Source: Sympetrum striolatum
Lineage: Eukaryota > Arthropoda > Insecta > Odonata > Libellulidae
NCBI GenBank assembly: GCA_947579665.1
Contig: OX388350.1
Coordinates: 41,201,393 to 41,265,392 of the forward strand
Length of the DNA: 64,000 bases
Reading direction: 5' to 3'
Shown: piece after piece, positions 56,176 to 64,000 of the stretch
Layout of the letters: every line of letters starts with the position of its first letter
How positions within the stretch are numbered: position 1 is the stretch's first letter
Program-made: the position numbers and the translations under genes
Notes under the pieces: generated by a model
Database searches by the model: none
What the model saw: the letters and a program-made list of their open reading frames with translations, nothing else
Told to the model about the DNA's origin: nothing

Positions 56176-58199
56176 CTTCTCACCCCTTTCCCCAACTCCT
56201 TCTCATTTCCATCATCAATATCCATCATTCCTTTACCCTGCTTAATATTTCCTCATTTGTTTTCCTTACCAACTGACTTACTTTCTCCGGCACACCCACA
56301 ACTGGAGAACGTTCTCCAAGTAAGAGAGAACCGCTCTACCTGTTCCACTCCACTGAATCATTACCTTTGCTAATAAAATCTAGGTTGCTTCAGAACGGTC
56401 TTCAACCCGATACATAAAGGCATATCGTGGGCTGTAAAGGATATGAAGATATGCTATCTTGATAAACTGTTGCTTCTCCTTGAAATTGCTGCTTATGCAG
56501 ATTGTAATTTCACAACGACAGTAAGGAATAAAGATGCACGGGAATGTCAAAGTTAAACGAGTTGACGAACGTTGAAAGGAAATTAAGATCATTTCTCTCA
56601 TCAAAAGGTGACCAAAGCAGAATACAACAGCTACTTATTGAAACTTAACCCATTCTAGTGGAGCCATAAATGTATGCTAGTACTTCGTCGGATAATCCGA
56701 AATACCATGCAAAATTGCTTTTACTTATGTTCGCGTTAAACTGGATCAACGGGAAAGCTCTTTAAATGCAAGAGAGCATACACATGGAAATTAAGATAAG
56801 GATATCTCGAAAGCCGGTATCTCAAATTTTGACGTAAGAAAACAGCCGCACGAAGGATGGGAGGTCCACAAATTCAGATGAACATTTTTCCTGGAACTCT
56901 GTATTGGGTATAAAAACTATAGTGGATTCATATGCCGAATGTTACAACGAATAGAACAATACCAATATTTAAGACCAAGACTAATTTGGCGAAAGATGAA
57001 AACTCCATAAAAACTATATCAAATTCATATGTTAAAGATGGCAACTGTGATTTTTTTTTAATTTCGTGGAAGTAATTTTCTCTCAAAGCATATCAATGTA
57101 TTTTTACTCTTAAAGGCTACTTAGATGAACCACGAAGGCGAAGAGAGCTTGGTAGGGGTTGTATTCATCGTGTGGTAGGAAACAAGACTACTTTTTCAGG
57201 GAACGTGCTCCATTATCAATAATGCATCTGTATCCACCATCATAGATCGAGAACAGGTAATTATGACGAAAATGTAATATGCGGAGAAAAGAGACTTGGA
57301 TGGATTTGACAGTCCAGTAATTAAGTAGGGTTACATTAGCTTATGTTTTGAAAAATTTGACCTAAATCATTGGAAATATTGGCAATGGAGTAACTAAATA
57401 TCATAGTCGAAAATATTGTTAAATAAAACATATTTTATAAAAAAGTTACTTTTACTATGCCAAATACTTTCGATTATGTCGGAATTCCGCTATATTCTGG
57501 CCTCTTCCGTGAATTTAAAATATCATTGACTCGGCCACGCATCTCCTCTGGCTCCTACTCATTCTTGCTCATTTAAAATCATTATTTTCATCAGAGACCA
57601 TTTCCAGTGTACTCCTGAACGGTACAAAACTTTTGATATTCGATGTTTTTTTCTGAAATATTCTGAGATATTCGATGTTTTTTCTGAAATATAACACAAA
57701 ATTGCATTTAATTGTCTCAGTTCATAAAATGGATCAAGGAAATAAGGAATAAAGAAATATGTTAGATCAAGGTAGCTATAGATGAAGAGACAATAGCTTA
57801 TACCTTATATTTCTTCCACATACTTCCGTGTGTAACCACAAAGCCATTCACTTCTCGACGGCATAAAACAACGAGGACCCAAATTCTACCACTCGACATA
57901 CATTCGAGCATAAGTACTTGAGGAAGACGCGCCCATGGGAGAGCATAGTAGTAATTCCCATGATCCTTGGCGCACATCTTCAATGGAGCCTTAGACGTGG
58001 CAACGACGCCTGGGAAGATAACTTCCGCCGATGACCCGCTGAGCCGCGGCATGTTATGCGACGATAATGAAGATGCGGAAAGATGGATGCTGTAGCCGTG
58101 AGGAAATCGGAAAGTAAGCTCCGAGTTACGATAACGCTAAACAGCATCTAGTGAATTTAAACTGACGTATGTACTCAAATTAGTGATACGTTTTCAGAT
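56176..58199. other. No recognisable gene over 2 kb
   Basis: AT-rich. TTCTGAGATATTCGATGTTTTT-like sequence is repeated at about 57640 and 57662. An 84-codon minus frame at 57798-58052 is unrecognised. Confidence 0.45.
57402..57478. repeat. Small fold-back, about 17-bp arms
   Basis: CATAGTCGAAAATATTG (57402-57418) pairs imperfectly with CAAATACTTTCGATTATG (57461-57478). The interior TTAAATAAAACA...AAGTTACTTTTAC resembles 10037-10085. Confidence 0.55.
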
Positions 58200-58716
58200 C
58201 ATAGGTTCCCAAACATTTTTAATTCCATGGATCCCTTTTAACCCTTAAACTGCCGAATGATTACACGATTTCAAGTGCTTTATATATTTAATTGAAAACA
58301 AATATTCTCCCTTTTGAGGAAATTCAGTCTATATGTTTCTGCCAACAAACTGTCATTTTAAATTTAAATAGTAAAATAACATTTAATTCAAACTCTTGCT
58401 CATGCATACTTAAACTCGTACATAGAAGCAAGGGCACCAAACCATAATCACGCCTAAATACGTGTATAGCAGTGAAAGTGCCAACTTTCCGTGGACTACC
58501 CAGTCTGTTTAGCATTGAATTTTTCTGTTAAAATGCAATATTTTGTTCCCATTTCATTACATTATCTTTTAAAATGGGATATTTGGCTTTTAATAGCAGT
58601 AAATCACTCACAAATACTTTTTAATTTGGACCACCATATTTTTCTCCCTCAAATGGACCCCCTGTAAATCCACCTGGACCCTTGGGGATCCATACGGACC
58701 AATTTGGGAACCTATA
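58200..58716. mobile_element. hAT-like non-autonomous element, 517 bp
   Basis: Left end CATAGGTTCCCAAACATTTT, then CATGGATCCC; right end in reverse complement TATAGGTTCCCAAATTGG, then TATGGATCCC. Both the tips and the subterminal GGATCCC match. The tips equal those of the 52294-52453 MITE. The flanks (TTTCAGAT / GTTCCATC) do not form a convincing duplication. No transposase frame. Confidence 0.7.
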
Positions 58717-59969
58717 GTTCCATCTGCATTCTATTTCTCTGACAACTGTATCCGTATACTGTAACTAACTGTATATAGGATAGGATGCTTCCCAGTTGGT
58801 GTGCAGCCATACTTTAGCGTGCCGTGACCTAGCTCTTGGGGTAACGCGTATTACGCGAGAGACATATATCTAATTACGCATTACATACGCGCCATTTGCG
58901 CACATGAGTTCTCTGCGATATACTAATTCCTCTGGGATTTCGTTAAGTAAATACTGAAATATTTTTTCCCGTAATCGATGTTTACTTCTATTTGCGTTTC
59001 AATATAAACTGGAACTCACAACCTCGTGACTTATTGTGCAGCAAAATCTGAGATAATACATACGTGCGCCGTTGAAGACAAAGGGTTCGAAAGCAATGCA
59101 ACAGAGCACCAAACCATAAGTTCGTTGAACTAACTGTTATGTAATCTTAAAAATACCAATACACAATGATTGAACGGCTTTTTTATCGATTCATTTCAGC
59201 AATTTTTTCACTGACGTGAGAGGAAAATGAAGAGTATCTATAATTCATAATCTATTGGCACAATCTACGCTTTCATAGGATGGGACTGATTAAATAACAC
59301 TTGTGCAAGAGCTTAGATAGATGAAAAAATCTATGTAAGCGAAACTTCTTATGAATTGAACTTTCTTAGGACGAAGCATCGCTTTAATATCGTTGAAAAT
59401 GCAATTCCTTGTTTAAGATTAAGTTTAATTATGATTATATAAATGCCATACAGACGTGGATTTTATCTTATTAATCTTAACCCTTTGCATAACCAAAGTT
59501 GATTATTATTCTTAAAAAAAGAATCTTAAAAAGAATTATATCTACGGCATACGCTCCATATATTTTTATTGTTTTAAATTTGACGAAATTGTATTCCATA
59601 GAAATAAATCTATTGAACAACCAATAAATCAAATAGAGCACGAAATGTGGATTGTAAAATAATTTTTTGGACCACTGGAAGCTGAACACATAAATGAAAA
59701 CTCCATTTAAAAATCTTGGAAGGTTAGAGGGTGGTAAGCTAAGGCTCTGCCGCTATAGTTTTAAGAGATAAAAATAAAATAAAGCAACATATTTAAACGA
59801 TATCTGTCGAAAAAGAATACATCTAAGATAAGTAGCGAATGTGATAATGATGTCGACCTTTAATACTTTCAATTGTTAAGTTGTTGCTACTGACATACAT
59901 TCATGAATGAAATATTTTTTTTATTTTCTCTCACAATCGGTACAGAATAAGAAAAAGTTTCTTCCATTT
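58717..59969. other. No recognisable gene
   Basis: 58850-58910 contains CGCGTATTACGCG, a 6-bp dyad, near ACGCGCC and TTGCGCAC. Otherwise AT-rich. Confidence 0.45.
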
Positions 59970-60557
59970 GACTTTATCTCAGTTTCTTACTTGGTTGTGA
60001 TAATATCGTATCAGAGTCTCGGAGGAATATAAACGATACAGAACAATGACATTCATTTAGCTTTCTCATTATTGAATGCAATAAAAAGTGTTACTACTAT
60101 ATTCACCGGGCTACACTTACGGTAAACTACCTCACTCCTCATCTACCCTAGTAAGCCTCATTCTATCACCACAGCTACCGTTATATAATAGCGGATGGAT
60201 AAGGCACAAAACCGCTTCTGGACTGAGTACTGCCCAGAAATACAGTAGAGATGCATAATAATTCGAGCGATTCCTAATTCAGCCCAAGGTCGGTTTGATC
60301 TTATTCCCTCACCAATACCTTCCAATAGATTTAGAGAGGGAATGAGGCTTATAGGTGAGCGTTAAGAATTTCGGACTTTCCTTCTTTGCTGAGCTATAAT
60401 TCTAGTACAGGAAAATTCCTAGTATTCGAGTGTAAAATCCTTGGGAAGGCGTCTCAATGAACATCCTTTATCGAAATGTTCAATAAAGGTCAACCAGCAT
60501 GAATTTCACTCTTTAGCCTTATCCTTAAATCGACAACTTTCACACTATATTGCACAC
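59970..60557 (+). repeat. Dispersed repeat, copy A (full-length, with ~95-bp insertion)
   Basis: From AACTACCTCACTCCTCATCT (60125) on, it parallels 61260-61599: AGTAAGCCTCATTCTATC, ATTCAGCCCAAGG, CTATAATTCTAGTA, GGAAAATTC, GTCTCAATGAA and GGTCAACCAGCATGAAT. Upstream 59970-60124 aligns with copy C (48460). An extra ~95 bp (about 60296-60390) is absent from copy B; it contains GAGGGAATGAGGCTTATAGG, a partial inverted copy of the repeat itself. Confidence 0.8.
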
Positions 60558-61259
60558 GGTAACCCCTCTAGGTCACGATGAGGTTTATTCGAAGCCACCG
60601 TATCGTCGCCCTACCCTAAGTCGCCCTCGGAAATAAAAAACAATCACTAAATTTCCATTCAAAAAATTGGCTTGAAATCAATTGTAAATGAAATTTAAAC
60701 ATTTATCTCAAATATAATTGCATTTAGTTCGTCGCAACGTGAGATATAAAATAGATTTTAGCCACTCATAAATTGGGCGGCACGAACAAATTTCCCTGAG
60801 CTTACGGTCTACTTAAACAATTTTTTCCAGATTTTTAGTTCCTTTAAACTAAACAGCATAAGGTTATAAATCGGCCAATTATACAAATAGCAAATGAGGA
60901 AAAAAATTAGAACTTTACATTGTATTGGTAGAGAATATCAGCAGTTTTAAAAATTATCACTGGTAGAAAATTCCGGATAAATGTTCCTAACCTTTAAGTT
61001 GATACAATTAACATCACAAAAATATTCAAAACAGCACATATGAAAAAGCAATTCTTCCTTAATTATAATATATGCTTATTATATAACATTATACGAAAAC
61101 GAAAGCCTCTATAAAATGAAGAAGTAAATAATAACGCCTTAGGTAATAGTACGACTGAAGGCGTTGAGTTTTAATATAGGCATTGTACTGTACTAGCGTA
61201 GACTTTCTTCTCTCGTGATGATCAGACTTATGGTCAGAGAAAAGAGAAATTCAAAGGCG
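60558..61259. other. No recognisable gene
   Basis: AT-rich spacer between two copies of the same repeat. Confidence 0.5.
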
Positions 61260-61599
61260 AACTACCTCACTCCTCATCTAGCCTGGTAGGTCTCATTCTA
61301 TCTCCACAACTACTGTTATATAATGGTGGATGGATGAGGTACCAAAAGGCCTCCGGACAGAAAACTGTTCGAACAAATAGTTGAAATGCATTTGGAGCGA
61401 TTCTCAATTCAGCCCAAGGCCGGTTTTGCTGATCTATAATTCTAGTAGAGGAAAATTCTGAGTATCTAATCGTAGAATCCTTGAGAGAACGTCTCAATGA
61501 ATACCATTTATCATAACGATCAGCAAGGGTCAACCAGCATGAATACCATCCTTCATCATTATCCCCACCTCGGCAACTTCCATACTATATCACACACAT
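61260..61599 (+). repeat. Dispersed repeat, copy B
   Basis: Same orientation as copy A, 1.1 kb downstream, lacking the 95-bp insertion and the upstream part. It includes ATTCAGCCCAAGGCCGG and GGTCAACCAGCATGAATACC. An 88-codon minus frame (61267-61533) lies wholly inside it and is probably incidental. Confidence 0.8.
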
Positions 61600-63852
61600 T
61601 AGTAAGACTGCTGCAAAAATAAACGAAAGATACCTTTATCTCTATCGCACGCCAAGAAAAAATATCCAGACATCAGCGTTGGTTTAACGCAAACAGAGTC
61701 CACCCTCGAGGGAGCAATGAGTTACGCAAAGTTATTCAAAAGAAAAAGGCGTGTGACGTAGCCGGTGTAAGGGTCGGGGAATACATCGGACGGCGGCAAG
61801 TAATCACTCTTTAGCCAGAGTTTTATAAGCATTACTCTCCTGAGATAAGATAGGAAGTGAGAGTGCCGAGATTACGGACTGACCAACACAGATTGCGAGA
61901 TGGATATCAATGAGAGGGATTAAGAGATAGGAGATCTCGTGCGCAGTTGATCTCGGACGGAGGCAAAGACTTTGAATTTTGATTGTGGACCCGAAGGTCA
62001 ATCCTTCTGCAGAGCGCGTATTTTGTTTACTGCTTCGGCAGCATCTGTGGGGATCGCAGCGAATACGAATTGCTTCGAATTTACACTGCCTGTCCGAGCG
62101 ATCTTCTGTACGTTTCGCTGAGTTGTGATCACGCATTTGTTGTGAGTGAATCAATTCGGTCACACGTTCACTATCGCTACTGTCAAAATAAATACCTCAA
62201 AACAAAATATGTCAATATATAGTTTCAGAGCCCAATAGCCTATTTTGATTTATCTACCGCAACAAACAATCGATAAGTAAAATAAAAACCGTGGAATCCT
62301 AACCAGGTTGGTAAACAACGTTGCCCACCTAACTTGGTGTGTTCAGGGTTATCACCGAATGCACTACGTTAAATTGTCTTGCCAATAATAACCACGTCTT
62401 AACTGTGTGCATTCTACCGCGTAGTCTACGTAGTTCGAATAACGGCATTAAAATTACCTTATTAATAGTAACAATCACGTCATTAGCGGGCGAAAATTAG
62501 TTAAAAGGGATGGCTCTTCTCATTCACTTGATCTCGTTATATTTACCGAAATCTGTACGATTCCAACACTTTTTTATCTTGAGCAACTGCGTTTAACTAA
62601 ATAACGGATACCTATTGATTTCCAATATCATGCGTTTTACAATGCTTGGATCAAATTCAATCAAGCACTTCAGGTTGGTTATAATAATAGCTACTCCATG
62701 AATAAAAACGCAATTTTTCAGGTAAAATCCATTATTTAAAGGTACCTATTGTTAGAGTAAATGAAATACTGTACGCGCTTTCTTGTAATTTAAAATTTAA
62801 CGAAATAAAACGATGTATGAAATTGAATCAAAGTCTTGGGGCCAAACTTTTTTAGGCACAATTCAAATTATTATATTAAAATCCTAACAGTAAAGAGTCA
62901 TCTGGATTTTCATCGGCTGAGAACCATGAGCAACATCGATGAAACAAATTTCCTTAGTGTCACGCCAAAATAAAACATCTTTCTACATGATCTAGTAACT
63001 GTATATGTACCTGACACCAACTTCGCAATGGTATTAGTTGTTGATACAATAGGCGCGGTTATATCCAACACAAATACCACAACTGCAATGATTCCCCAGA
63101 ATTCGAGCCACGAGTTTCCTAATCTGTACATACATACCTTCCAAAAACAACGCAAAATCGAAGTTAAAAATAAAGTTAAATAAGACGAATTATATTTACG
63201 CTTTACAAAATACTCTTCCCTCAGCGAAAGTTTTAAAACCATTTGGAATGGCTAAGAATTAATATTTATTCCTCCCGAAGTCCCTTGAGCGCTTAAATCT
63301 AGGACAATGCTATAAACTTCGTCTCCGAAAAAATTTCAGATAATACGTTAATTGCGGGAGATAATGCACTTACATAAAGTAAATAGCGCAGTGAAGATAA
63401 GAATGCCAAGGGGTGAAAACACCCATCGTGATATTCCTGCTGCAGTGATAATGACTCCCTGCAACTTGTGAGAAGTCGGCTCTACTAGCCTTTATAAAAT
63501 GTTTCAGTAATCAATTCGCGATTTAATTTAAACGCAAAATGAAATTATGCGTTTCATTTCATAAATGATCTCAAATTTCTAGTGACGCATTAATTACATT
63601 CAAATCTAACGTCCAGTAAGGTATATAACAGCGATGGCGATTCATATTCGTTAAAAGCTGAGAGCTGATACAGAATAATTTTTTAATGTATAATTAGCAT
63701 TAAAATAGATTGGAACGAAATTTTTATTTTGCAGTCAATTTGGAAGCGGTTTTGAGATGTGTGTAAATAGAATCTGTTAATACGGCCTAGATTATGTTGA
63801 AGTGCTGCATTATAAAGAATAACGAAAAAGCACTTTTACCATTATCATATTA
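61600..63852. other. No recognisable gene; GC-richer patch at 61700-62160
   Basis: Frames at 61804-62163 minus (119 codons) and 61983-62222 plus overlap; the minus frame contains a Cys/His stretch (RCDPHRCC) but no spacing typical of a known zinc-binding fold. A 110-codon minus frame at 62910-63242 is also unrecognised. Confidence 0.35.
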
Positions 63853-63941
63853 TATAATTTATTCCAGGGCCATGGTTTTGACCCTTTATACTATCTGATG
63901 ATGACCTAAAGGTCAAAACCATGATCGTAGAATAAATTATA
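63853..63941. mobile_element. Fold-back element with TGGTTTTGACC / GATGATGACC core
   Basis: Left arm 63853-63883 and right arm 63911-63941 are complements over 31 bp with few mismatches; both contain TATAATTTATTC and CATGGTTTTGACC on the arm-sense strand. The centre reads CTATCTGATGATGACC. Weaker pairing extends outward (ACCATTATCATA / ACCATAACG). Confidence 0.85.
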
Positions 63942-64000
63942 CGTTATGGTTTAGATATAAATGATTATTTCGAACACAGCCGGAATTTCGAGAACTCGAT

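Noticed and set aside
61804..62163. 119-codon minus frame with a Cys/His-containing stretch
   Set aside because: The Cys/His spacing does not fit a known zinc finger, and a plus frame overlaps it.

Overview
This window reads as non-coding, repeat-dense nuclear DNA from an animal, most likely an arthropod with a large AT-rich genome. The basis is the absence of any long conserved open frame, strong AT bias, non-LTR retrotransposon remnants, tRNA-derived SINEs, hAT and Tc1-like terminal inverted repeats with target duplications, microsatellites, and many short fold-back elements built around a CCGGTTTCG / TCATCTTCAGG core. I recall that core and the CR1/jockey-like LINE tail from several arthropod genomes, but cannot fix the species. 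There are no operons, rRNA genes, CRISPR arrays or intact host genes that I can support. The clearest coding sequence is the 3' part of one LINE reverse transcriptase on the minus strand near 26.3-27.06 kb.

Layout. 0-5 kb: a possible hAT end, a non-autonomous DNA element (1428-1720), and a long hairpin beside a diverged duplication (3739-4150). 7.8-21.6 kb: several fold-back elements (7881, 10022, 17032, 19859, 20150, 21471), SINE fragments, a 3 x 40-bp tandem array (13025) and GC/CpG-richer patches. 26.2-27.2 kb: a 5'-truncated LINE whose extreme 5' part is inverted. 28-34 kb: a LINE 3' end, a 77-bp Tc1-like MITE (30220-30296), a dispersed repeat with a TG tract, and two minus-strand SINEs. 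34-40 kb: a direct repeat pair, two SINE arms facing each other, and a decayed LINE fragment (38400-38815).

41.7-46.5 kb: a tandem repeat (41750-42128), a SINE, and a 1.35-kb hAT-like element (45131-46484) enclosing a 318-bp tandem duplication and an AC/ACAT microsatellite. 51.8-52.6 kb: two head-to-tail LINE 3' ends, the second split by a 160-bp hAT MITE. 54.4-56.2 kb: two adjacent SINEs, a GC-rich patch and a LINE 3' end. 58-61.6 kb: another hAT-like element and a duplicated dispersed repeat (59970-60557 and 61260-61599). The window ends with another fold-back element (63853-63941).

Nothing here works together as a pathway. The sequence records successive transposon insertions, inversions and duplications, some datable relative to each other by nesting. 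The most original observation is the fold-back class: a shared short asymmetric core, but arms that appear unrelated from copy to copy.
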